A model generated the notes under the pieces. It searched no databases. It was given only the letters and a program-made list of their open reading frames with translations, and had not been told where the DNA came from. The position numbers were made by a program, and so were the translations under genes. From NCBI GenBank assembly GCA_024434115.1, contig QMIT01000015.1, forward strand, positions 62,001-126,000: a stretch of DNA of 64,000 bases, given 5' to 3'. The DNA comes from Chloroflexota bacterium. GTDB taxonomy: Bacteria; Chloroflexota; Anaerolineae; Aggregatilineales; J027. Each line of letters starts with the position of its first letter. The stretch's first letter is position 1. Positions 27,162-34,644 of the stretch are shown piece by piece.

Positions 27162-27626
27162 TTGATTAGAGTTCTATTTGTATGTTACGCCAATATCTGC
27201 CGCTCAACGATGGCAGAGGGCCTTTTCCATTATATGCTGGAACAAAATGGGCTGACGGATCGGATTGAGACCGATTCTGCCGGAACCCATTCCAGCGGCG
27301 GAAAAACGGCCCACCCCAACACTCTCGCCATTTTAACCGAGCATGGTATTCCCTATAACGGGATTTCGCGCCGTCTTGCCCTCGAAGATTTCTCAAAATT
27401 CGACTATATCTTGGCGATGGATAACGAAAATATGGAGACTATTGAGTTAATCCAACCGCCGGACGCCAGAGCTAAAGTCTCCCTATTGCTAGATTACGCC
27501 CCTCATTTACCCTACCGTGAAGTCGCCGACCCTTATGTGCATGGGCGTTACAATGAAACATTCGAGACGCTGCAAATTGGCTTGCAGGCACTATTAAGCA
27601 CCTTACGTGAAAGGCATCATTTGTGA
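27162..27626 (+). CDS. Low-molecular-weight protein tyrosine phosphatase
   Basis: A 154-residue phosphatase with the N-terminal P-loop VCYANICRS, giving the C-x5-R catalytic motif; the usual Gly of CxGN is Ala here. The general-acid Asp is in VADPYVHG. Such enzymes dephosphorylate tyrosine on kinases and sugar-polymer regulators, or arginine. There is no ATG in the right place; TTG at 27162 is spaced seven bases from AAGGA and fits better than TTG 27156. The stop overlaps the next gene by four bases (GTGA), so it is coupled to the membrane protein. Confidence 0.88.
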   Translation: MIRVLFVCYANICRSTMAEGLFHYMLEQNGLTDRIETDSAGTHSSGGKTAHPNTLAILTEHGIPYNGISRRLALEDFSKFDYILAMDNENMETIELIQPPDARAKVSLLLDYAPHLPYREVADPYVHGRYNETFETLQIGLQALLSTLRERHHL

Positions 27627-28177
27627 ACCTCGCCGCGCGTGAGTTCCAACTGTTTACCGTCAATGGTCTCAAAATATGCGCCACTCCCTCCGCCATCCTT
27701 GGATCGCTGGTTTTATGGGTCTTGTTCACGATGGCCGGCCTTGTCTTTACGGATTTATCACTGATTGCGGCTGTAGTCGCTGGTTTTCTCACCATGCTGC
27801 TGCATTGGGCCTTTGAAATCATCCATCAAATGGGCCATGCGTCTGCCGCTAGAAAAGCGGGCTACCCCATGCTTGGGGTGCGGCTCTATTTAGTGCTAGG
27901 AGCATCGCTCTACCCCTCCGATGAACCCGATTTGCCTCCCCAAATACACATCCGACGGGCATTGGGTGGCCCAAAAATCAGTCTAGCAATCTTAGTCATA
28001 GCCACCGCGATTCTGCTTCTCGTCTGGTCAGCGGCAGGTGATTTTGTGCGGCTGCTGGCGCTGTTCGCTTTTTTAGATAACCTACTGGTTTTCACCATCG
28101 GCGCGATAATTCCGTTCCCATTCCCGAATCTGATTGAAAATGACGGGGTTACACTTATGCGCTGGCGGAGTAAATAG
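27623..28177 (+). CDS. M50-like membrane protein with altered metal motif
   Basis: A 184-residue membrane protein with four to five helices. The segment EIIHQMGHASAARKAGYP sits where site-2-protease (M50) relatives have HExGH, but the Glu is replaced by Gln (HQMGH, codons at 27824-27838). The C-terminal IPFPFPNLIENDG resembles the second M50 motif (NLxPxPxLDG). So it is probably a relative that has lost peptidase activity, or a different fold with a chance match. The start is GTG overlapping the phosphatase stop, indicating coupling. It is not related to the next gene on the opposite strand. Confidence 0.6.
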   Translation: MNLAAREFQLFTVNGLKICATPSAILGSLVLWVLFTMAGLVFTDLSLIAAVVAGFLTMLLHWAFEIIHQMGHASAARKAGYPMLGVRLYLVLGASLYPSDEPDLPPQIHIRRALGGPKISLAILVIATAILLLVWSAAGDFVRLLALFAFLDNLLVFTIGAIIPFPFPNLIENDGVTLMRWRSK

Positions 28178-28223
28178 AGATTTTCCCCTCCCCAAAGCAT
28201 TAGGGAGGGGTGGGGATAGTTTA

Positions 28224-30434
28224 TCAGGGCTGTGCCACCGTTAAGGCCAATATCCGGCGGAATACGGGCGAATCCAGCGGTGCCCAAATCTCTGGCAGAT
28301 TCCAGCGCATGGCATCAGCCCGTTCGCGCAGCATTGTGGCAAGAGCCTCTATCGCCAAAACGTGTAAAGTTCCTGTTTGGGTAGGATCAGCTTTGGCCTG
28401 CTCCCAATCCTGCATCGTGCGGGCCGCCGCAAATTCCATCCGCTGCCACGCATGAAGATAATCCAATAATGGTTCAACCACTTCCAATACCTGCTCCAAT
28501 TCCGGCCCCAGCAGGCTTCCACTGCATATCAGCGAATCAACCAGACGGCGCAGTACCACTTCAAAACTGTGCATCACGTCAATGGAGAGCAGGATTTCCA
28601 AATTCGCATTCCAGCCCGCCCGTGTCACACGGTCAATCACTTGACGGGCGGCACCAAGATAGGCCCAAACGCGCGTCGCAATCATGCCGCTGTAGGGCGC
28701 AGGGTCATCTTTTTGATACACCAATTTGGTTTGGGCGGCGGCCAGCCATTGCGAATAGGGACGGCTCCGCAGCAGGGCTAGGAGTTGCTGGGCTGATTCG
28801 TTGGCATGGGCCTTGTAACCCTCACAGATCGCCGTCAACTGCGCGATTGCCTCCGGGTCGTCGTGATCGGGGTCAGTCTCGTCCAACAGGCTGGTACTTC
28901 GGTCAAAAAGGGCCGCCCTGTGGAGGGCACTCTTAATCGCCTCCGCCAACGCATGACTCGTGCCGTCCTCAATTCGACTAGGCTTCGTTCCGGGAATAAG
29001 CCATTCCCATACCCCGATCAAGCGTTGAAACTCCACCCACATGGGCGTTAACATGCCTACTTCGCCATTACGAAACCGACCCGCGAGATATTCAAAGCGC
29101 CGCGCATAATGCACCCGTAGAGCATTGCTCACTTCCACCGCCGAGGCCAACGCTTCCAAATTGGGCCATAGTTCCGGGGTATCCGAGGTTTTTAAGACAC
29201 CTTGTTCGGCGGTAATAAATCGGATCTCCGCCTCTTTAAACAGCCGATTCCACAGATCACTTTTTTGTTCGGCTCGCACCACATCTACGGCTGCTTCACG
29301 CCCACTGACCTCTAAAACAAGCGTACCGGGAGTGGAGCGCCAATGTTGAATGGTACTGGTCTGGGTATGGCTAAAATCAAGGCCAATTCCCATCCGCAGC
29401 AAGGCCGCCAACGTCTCGGCATGACCTACGATATGCTTGGGCAGTTTGACCGCCGTAGGGAACTGATGCACGCGAGGTAGAGTACGGTGCAGCCCCGTCA
29501 TCACCGCAATAATCTGGCGTTCTTCGCTGCTTATGTCTTTTAACTCATATTGCAGAATCAGATCTCGTCCACTGAGATGATGTTCGATGGGGTCGCTGGT
29601 AAAAGTTATGTTGTGCAGCAACGCCGCTGCATGAAGTAAATCCCGATAATGATGGGGCAGGCGGTGGATGCTGGCGGTGATGTCGAACAATTCTCGGCTG
29701 AGGGTGCTGATATGCCGTGCATGGGCCATGTCTACGTCATAGGCGGCTGCCAATGCGCTGATGCTAATGGGTTCAGTCGTGCTAGGTGGATGAACAGCCG
29801 CTGGTTCAGCAACAGGCGGATGTCTAGGTTCGATATGGGCGACCACCACACGCGGTGTCGGGGCGATTTCCACTCCCACATCTTCGGCATCCCCAGTCAA
29901 TAGGAATTCCAAACCCTCGGCAACCGCCTCATCTATGGAGATAAGCGGGGATTCCGGGGGCGTCACCTCACGTGGATGACGAGCAGTGCTTCGACGGTCT
30001 GGGCGTCCTCCTTGCTGTTTGGGGGGACGGTGGGAGGAGCTTTTTTCGTCTTCAGGCGGACGTGGAGTACGCGGGCTGCGTGGTCGCGGTTGGCGGGGAT
30101 TCACCCGACGGCGCTGACCCGGCTCAGATTCATCCCCTAGCGCTTCGTTGACGGGCGCTTCAGATATTTCCTCATCTGGAGGCTGTGGTGTTTTTGCCAC
30201 TGGTGATACAGTTTGTAGAGCCGATCCAAACAAATCCAAGCCCTCAGCTTCAAAGCGCTCGGCCCACTGCTGCACTTCTTTGCGAGGACGGCGTACAGAT
30301 CGGGCGATTTTTTCTACATCTTGTCCAGAGGTCAGAGCTAACACAATTCGCGCTGGAACACTGTACTCATGTTCATCTTGTTCAGCGAGCCGAACAAGGG
30401 CTTTGCGGGTTTCACGATCCAATGAATGGTTCAT
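28224..30434 (-). CDS. HTH protein with degenerate Ppx/GppA-type HD domain
   Basis: A 736-residue cytoplasmic protein. About residues 5-65 form a homeodomain-like HTH (ARIVLALTSGQDVEKIARSV). Residues 75-160 are low-complexity, rich in Pro/Arg/Ser. A helical domain at about 230-390 resembles the C-terminal HD domain of exopolyphosphatase/GppA: HARHISTLSRELFDITASIH, then LHAAALLHNITF, then ERQIIAVMTGLHR. The expected HD pair is HN (codons 29610-29615), so metal binding is doubtful. The last 340 residues are helical and unassigned; a CHAD-type fusion is known in relatives, but I cannot identify its Arg-rich motif here. Confidence 0.6.
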   Translation of the reverse strand: MNHSLDRETRKALVRLAEQDEHEYSVPARIVLALTSGQDVEKIARSVRRPRKEVQQWAERFEAEGLDLFGSALQTVSPVAKTPQPPDEEISEAPVNEALGDESEPGQRRRVNPRQPRPRSPRTPRPPEDEKSSSHRPPKQQGGRPDRRSTARHPREVTPPESPLISIDEAVAEGLEFLLTGDAEDVGVEIAPTPRVVVAHIEPRHPPVAEPAAVHPPSTTEPISISALAAAYDVDMAHARHISTLSRELFDITASIHRLPHHYRDLLHAAALLHNITFTSDPIEHHLSGRDLILQYELKDISSEERQIIAVMTGLHRTLPRVHQFPTAVKLPKHIVGHAETLAALLRMGIGLDFSHTQTSTIQHWRSTPGTLVLEVSGREAAVDVVRAEQKSDLWNRLFKEAEIRFITAEQGVLKTSDTPELWPNLEALASAVEVSNALRVHYARRFEYLAGRFRNGEVGMLTPMWVEFQRLIGVWEWLIPGTKPSRIEDGTSHALAEAIKSALHRAALFDRSTSLLDETDPDHDDPEAIAQLTAICEGYKAHANESAQQLLALLRSRPYSQWLAAAQTKLVYQKDDPAPYSGMIATRVWAYLGAARQVIDRVTRAGWNANLEILLSIDVMHSFEVVLRRLVDSLICSGSLLGPELEQVLEVVEPLLDYLHAWQRMEFAAARTMQDWEQAKADPTQTGTLHVLAIEALATMLRERADAMRWNLPEIWAPLDSPVFRRILALTVAQP

Positions 30435-30529
30435 TTTGATAACAAATCCAAGAAAAAAGTAATTGCCCTCTTAGTGTATCGCAACGATATACTTCATCAC
30501 AACATTCACCTATAAGGATATATCAGTCT

Positions 30530-30937
30530 ATGCCTATCAAAATAAATCACCTTGCCATTGTCGTCCCCGATTTGGAGAGCGCCCTCGCCTTTTGGCACGA
30601 CGCGCTTGGCCTTGAATTGGGGGGGCGGGAAGAGAATCCCGGCGAAAACGTGACTATTGGCTTTCTACAGATTGGCGACAGCCGCATTGAACTCCTTGAA
30701 CCCACCAACAGTGACAGCGGTATTGGACGCTATTTGGAAAAACGTGGGCCGGGAATGCACCACCTGTGCTTCGAAGTTGAAAATCTGGAAGCCGCGATGG
30801 AGCAGCTTAAGCAAAAAGGGATTGAGTTAATTAACGATACGCCCAAAACCCGTCATGAAGATGGTATCCGCTATTGTTTTATCCATCCCAAAAGCGCTTT
30901 CGGCGTGATGGTCGAGCTATATGAACTCCCGCATTAA
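30530..30937 (+). CDS. mce: Methylmalonyl-CoA epimerase
   Basis: Interconverts (R)- and (S)-methylmalonyl-CoA between propionyl-CoA carboxylase and methylmalonyl-CoA mutase. The 135-residue VOC-fold protein has the metal ligands expected for the enzyme: His7 in KINHLAI, Gln47 in GFLQIGD, a His in GMHHLCFEV (77/78) and Glu129 in VMVELYE. GIGRYLEKRGPGMHHLCF is a strong family signature. AAGGAT lies about 12 bases upstream of the ATG. The mutase is not nearby, so the pathway is scattered. Downstream genes are unrelated. Confidence 0.92.
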   Translation: MPIKINHLAIVVPDLESALAFWHDALGLELGGREENPGENVTIGFLQIGDSRIELLEPTNSDSGIGRYLEKRGPGMHHLCFEVENLEAAMEQLKQKGIELINDTPKTRHEDGIRYCFIHPKSAFGVMVELYELPH

Positions 30938-31015
30938 GAAATTTCTGACTTGCCCGCCAAGCCAGTGCGCTGTATGCTTTGGGCATGTTAATGCTGTAGT
31001 GAGGAGAAACAGAGT

Positions 31016-31312
31016 ATGAGCAACCGACCCAGCAATAGACCTCCAAGTCGCCCTTCAAGCCGACCACCCCAGCAGCCCAAGCGCGACTCGGATTTTGACA
31101 GCTTAAATAGTCTCCGATACAAGGCACTGGCGGAAGATGATGACCCCTTTAGTGGCTTTGAGGATAAAGCGGTAAGCCGCCGGGAAGTGGATGAGGGTCG
31201 GATTTTTGGCCTAAATGCAGTTGAGCGCATGTTCCTATCTATCGGCCTATTTTTGGTCGTGACGGTCTTGAGCGTTTTGCTCCTCATTTTGACTGACAGC
31301 ATTCAACTTTAA
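31016..31312 (+). CDS. Small single-pass membrane protein
   Basis: A 98-residue protein with a basic, Pro/Ser/Arg-rich N-terminus (NRPSNRPPSRPSSRPP), a short charged middle (LAEDDDPFSGFEDKAVSRRE) and one C-terminal helix (MFLSIGLFLVVTVLSVLLLILT). GGAGA precedes the ATG. It is followed after 27 bases by an AI-2E permease, so the two are probably co-transcribed. No enzymatic motif; a membrane-tethered accessory protein is possible but unproven. Confidence 0.6.
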   Translation: MSNRPSNRPPSRPSSRPPQQPKRDSDFDSLNSLRYKALAEDDDPFSGFEDKAVSRREVDEGRIFGLNAVERMFLSIGLFLVVTVLSVLLLILTDSIQL

Positions 31313-31339
31313 ACATTGAAGAAAGACTAGCACCGCAGC

Positions 31340-32698
31340 ATGATGACCAAAAACTTTGACCAACGAGAATTCGTCTATCGGATTCTCTTAATCATTTTCC
31401 TCGTGGGACTCGCGCTGGCATTATGGTCTCTGCGCGGTGCTATTATGCTCGTCTTCTTAGGGGCAATTTTGGCAACGGCCCTCTCTATTCCAGTCAATTT
31501 TCTACGGAAGCGCGGCCTTTCCAACGGGCAGGCAGTTTTAGTCACTGTAATCAGCACCTTAGCCGCTGTTTTCTTAGTTGGGATACTGATTATCCCGTCA
31601 TTTGTGCAACAAGCAGGCAATCTAGTAGACCGCTTGCCCACCGCCTTAGATGAAGCCAATACCCAATATAACCAGTTTGCCAAAGATACAGGCGTGCTTC
31701 CGACCATCGAAACTGGTGCCGACAACCTCCAACAAGAGCAAATATCGAGCTTTATACGTGACCAAGCCGACAATGCCACCGGGCAAGTCTTGCCATTTTT
31801 GGGTACGGTAGGAAGCATAATTGGCAATTTGTTGATTCTTTTTGTCTTGACCATCTACTTCCTTGCCGAACCAACCGACTATGTTGAAGGCGCATTGACC
31901 CTCGTGCCCCGTGCTTATCGCCCACGTGCCTTAGAAATTATCACATCGTTAGGCAAAAGTGTGCGTTTGGCGGTAATTTCCCAAATATTTTCATCCTTGC
32001 TGGTTGCAACTTTCACTACTATTGGATTGTTTATATTGGGAGTGGATGACGCCCTCGCCTTGGGCATTTTGGCGGGCTTTTTTAATTTCATTCCCAATTT
32101 TGGGCCGCTGGTGTCCCTGCTGGTCGGGGTAGTTTTCACACTCGCCTCAGGCGGGCCAGTCGTTTTGGTCATTATTTTATATCTCGTCGTACAGCAGCTT
32201 GAATCCAACGTGATTACCCCGCGCATTATCCGCCAAACACTGAGTATGCCGGGGGCTGTCGTCATTGCGACTCAACTAGTCGCTGGGGCATTATTTGGAT
32301 TTTTAGGCCTGTTACTGGCAGTGCCATTGGTCGCTGTCATCATGACCATCGTCCGAGAGATGTATGTCTATGACGCCCTCAATAGCCGTAAAGCCGTTAT
32401 CTTGCGAAAACGCTTAGAAACTGGGAACGAGGTCTTGGTTGTCACTACTGATCCCTATCGCCCCGAACAACTCTCCCCCGGTGAAGCCGCCAAACTCTCG
32501 ATGCAGGGCCAAGACCCATTTGAATTTGTGCAAGGCCAGCAAACTATTGAAATTGTCGGCCCATCCACCGAGCAGATGAATCGCGTCACCACCAATCAAC
32601 AAGCGGTGTGGGTAGCAATTTTGGCGCTGGTTGGCGCACAAGCTATTTCGCTAATTCAAGCCATTCTAAAGGAAAGTCGACGCGGGGCAGATCGCTAA
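31340..32698 (+). CDS. AI-2E family transporter, second copy
   Basis: A 452-residue polytopic protein with the AI-2 exporter-family layout: N-terminal helices (ILLIIFLVGLALALWSLRGA), an extracytoplasmic region at about 80-150, and the conserved FIPNFGPLVSLLVGVVFTLA with LSMPGAVVIATQLVAGALFGFLG. After the core it has a long cytoplasmic tail of about 90 residues and a final hydrophobic segment (VWVAILALVGAQAISLIQAIL), unlike the copy at 4331. The two copies are only distantly similar. The cargo is unknown. Confidence 0.85.
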   Translation: MMTKNFDQREFVYRILLIIFLVGLALALWSLRGAIMLVFLGAILATALSIPVNFLRKRGLSNGQAVLVTVISTLAAVFLVGILIIPSFVQQAGNLVDRLPTALDEANTQYNQFAKDTGVLPTIETGADNLQQEQISSFIRDQADNATGQVLPFLGTVGSIIGNLLILFVLTIYFLAEPTDYVEGALTLVPRAYRPRALEIITSLGKSVRLAVISQIFSSLLVATFTTIGLFILGVDDALALGILAGFFNFIPNFGPLVSLLVGVVFTLASGGPVVLVIILYLVVQQLESNVITPRIIRQTLSMPGAVVIATQLVAGALFGFLGLLLAVPLVAVIMTIVREMYVYDALNSRKAVILRKRLETGNEVLVVTTDPYRPEQLSPGEAAKLSMQGQDPFEFVQGQQTIEIVGPSTEQMNRVTTNQQAVWVAILALVGAQAISLIQAILKESRRGADR

Positions 32699-32810
32699 AC
32701 CTTGTGTTCTATTAAAAACCTTGACAATTTATTGACAATCCTTAAATGGGGTTTTGATTTCTACCTGCAATAATGTAGATAGTACAGAGTTAAAACCTCA
32801 TACGAGTTTG

Positions 32811-32863
32811 GCACTTGATGATCGTTCCCTCCCTGGCTCCCACCCGATTTGATCATCAAGTGC
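32811..32863 (+). ncRNA. Candidate small structured RNA hairpin
   Basis: GCACTTGATGATC at 32811-32823 is the perfect complement of GATCATCAAGTGC at 32851-32863, closing a pyrimidine-rich 27-base loop (CCCTCCCTGG and CTCCCACCC). A terminator follows within nine bases. The pair of structures with no protein gene between them looks like a small RNA or a 3' UTR element. No known RNA family is recognised. Confidence 0.4.
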
Positions 32864-32871
32864 TTTCGCTT

Positions 32872-32918
32872 ATGCCCACCACTCTCCTCTGTTCATCTAT
32901 CGGTGGGCATTTTGTTTT
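32872..32918 (+). terminator. Intrinsic terminator of the hairpin element
   Basis: ATGCCCACC at 32872-32880 pairs perfectly with GGTGGGCAT at 32902-32910 over a 21-base loop and is followed by TTTGTTTT. It would end transcription from the AI-2E gene or from a small RNA starting upstream. Confidence 0.7.
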
Positions 32919-32950
32919 CATCTCCCATCCAATGCCCACTAGACGCCGCA

Positions 32951-32959
32951 TGGTATAAT
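32951..32959 (+). promoter_or_regulatory. Extended -10 promoter element for der
   Basis: TGGTATAAT is a consensus TGn-extended -10 element 38 bases before the der start codon. No convincing -35 box is seen, as is acceptable for this promoter class. Confidence 0.6.
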
Positions 32960-32997
32960 CGCTCCCACATATAAGCATTAAATATTGAAACTAACCC

Positions 32998-34371
32998 ATG
33001 AAAAAACCACTGGTTGCCCTTGTCGGACGCCCCAACGTCGGAAAATCCACACTTTTTAATCGCCTCATCGGAGAGCGCCGCGCCGTTATTTCCGATATTG
33101 CCGGGACAACCCGTGATCGTTTACAAGGGGATACCGACTGGAATGGGGTAATCTTCACCGTTGTGGATACGGGCGGGATTGAAATCTACAATCCGAAAGC
33201 TGGGCAATCCATCGAGCCGCTGGCCGAAGATTCTGTCCAGTTCATCCCCCAGATTCGTGCCCAAGCCTTAGTAGCGATTCAAGATGCGGATGTGATTGTA
33301 TTGGTCACCGATACCCAGCAAGGTGTCACGGCTGCGGATGAGGAAGTAGCAGAAATTCTACAAAAATCCAATAAGCCGATTGTCATTGCTGCCAATAAAG
33401 CCGATCATCATAAAGCCTTTGACGAAGCGATGGACTTTTACACTCTCGGTCTAGGCGAGGTTATTCCCCTAAGCGCCTTACATGGCGACGGCACGGGCGA
33501 TCTGTTGGATCGTATCGTTGAATTATTCCCCCCTGCTCCTGAATATGGCAGCGAGGAAGAAGAAGACCACCTTAAGATTGCCATTATTGGGCGACCAAAT
33601 GTCGGCAAATCCAGTCTGCTCAATAAATTATTGGGTGAAGAACGGGCCATCGTCTCGGATATTGCAGGCACAACCCGTGATGCACTCGACTCTGATATTC
33701 AATGGCATGGGCAAAGAATCACCCTGATTGACACAGCGGGGATTCGGCGGCGTGGCAAAATTGAGCCGGGGATTGAGCAATATAGTGTGCTGCGTACCCT
33801 GAAGGCCATTCAGCGTGCGGATGTAGCGCTATTGTTGGTTGACGCCTCAGAGGGTATCACCGCGCAAGATACTCACATTGCGGGCATGGTTTTGGACGAA
33901 CTCAAGAGCCTGATTATTGTGGTGAACAAGTGGGATATTGTCGAAAAAGATTCGTATACCATCTACGAATTCACCGACAAAATCAAAGAGGATTTCAGTT
34001 TCATGGCCTATGCGCCGATTTTGTTTATCAGCGCTTTGACCGGACAGCGGGTTCACCAAATCCTAGAGACAGCCATGAGTGTTTATGAGGAACGAGTACG
34101 CCGCATCCCCACCAGTGAACTCAATCGTATTGTGCGGGAGGCCGTCGCGCGTCATGCCCCGACTAGCCAAGACCTCCGCAAATTGAAGATTTATTACGCC
34201 ACCCAAGTGCGCGTAGACCCACCCACCTTTCTGTTCCATGTGAATGAAGCAGAATTAGTGCATTTCTCTTACGAGCGCTATCTTGAAAATTCCATCCGCG
34301 AGGCTTTCCCCTTTGCCGGAACGCCTATTCGTCTGAGTTTCCGCAGTCGGAGCGGCGGCTTGGAGGAATGA
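32998..34371 (+). CDS. der: Ribosome-associated GTPase Der (EngA)
   Basis: Essential GTPase needed for 50S subunit assembly. The 457-residue protein has two tandem G domains and a C-terminal KH-like domain. The first has GRPNVGKSTLFNRL (about 10-23), DTGG and NKAD; the second has GRPNVGKSSLLNKL (about 198-211), DTAGIRRRGK and NKWD. The C-terminal FHVNEAELVHFSYERYLEN followed by IREAFPFAGTPI is typical. No strong ribosome binding site precedes the ATG. It is followed by an intrinsic terminator and seems monocistronic. Confidence 0.96.
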   Translation: MKKPLVALVGRPNVGKSTLFNRLIGERRAVISDIAGTTRDRLQGDTDWNGVIFTVVDTGGIEIYNPKAGQSIEPLAEDSVQFIPQIRAQALVAIQDADVIVLVTDTQQGVTAADEEVAEILQKSNKPIVIAANKADHHKAFDEAMDFYTLGLGEVIPLSALHGDGTGDLLDRIVELFPPAPEYGSEEEEDHLKIAIIGRPNVGKSSLLNKLLGEERAIVSDIAGTTRDALDSDIQWHGQRITLIDTAGIRRRGKIEPGIEQYSVLRTLKAIQRADVALLLVDASEGITAQDTHIAGMVLDELKSLIIVVNKWDIVEKDSYTIYEFTDKIKEDFSFMAYAPILFISALTGQRVHQILETAMSVYEERVRRIPTSELNRIVREAVARHAPTSQDLRKLKIYYATQVRVDPPTFLFHVNEAELVHFSYERYLENSIREAFPFAGTPIRLSFRSRSGGLEE

Positions 34372-34483
34372 TAACCAATAGACATATCCAATACGGGTCG
34401 AATTTCCCATATTATTGGGCCGCGCAATGGATACGTGATTTCTACACCTAACCTACGCAATTCAACTGAAATCATAAGCCGAT

Positions 34484-34517
34484 AAGCCGTTTTCCTGAGT
34501 AGGAAGCGGCTTTTTGT
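34484..34517 (+). terminator. Intrinsic terminator after der
   Basis: AAGCCG at 34484-34489 pairs with CGGCTT at 34507-34512; an inner TTCCT/AGGAA extends the stem and TTTTT follows. It lies about 110 bases after the der stop. Confidence 0.75.
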
Positions 34518-34644
34518 CGTTGACCAAATTCAACTTGTTCCACTCGGTATAGGAAATGGGGGGCTTGCTTTAAACAACCAATTTCGCATAAATTGATTCT
34601 ACCGTCTCGTAAACTTTACTTGTATATGCGAAAGGGATTCCCTC

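Larger units (their letters stand above)
32699..32997 (+). other. Intergenic region with repeats, hairpin and terminator
   Basis: Nearly 300 bases without a protein gene. It contains a direct repeat TTGACAAT at 32721 and 32732 (11-base period), a 13-bp perfect hairpin, a terminator and an extended -10 box for der. This suggests a short independent transcript between the AI-2E gene and der. Confidence 0.5.

Noticed and set aside
28185..28210. CCCCTCCC/GGGAGGGG inverted repeat considered as terminator
   Set aside because: The 8-bp stem is perfect, but neither strand has a U-run after it. It may only be a GC-rich intergenic repeat.
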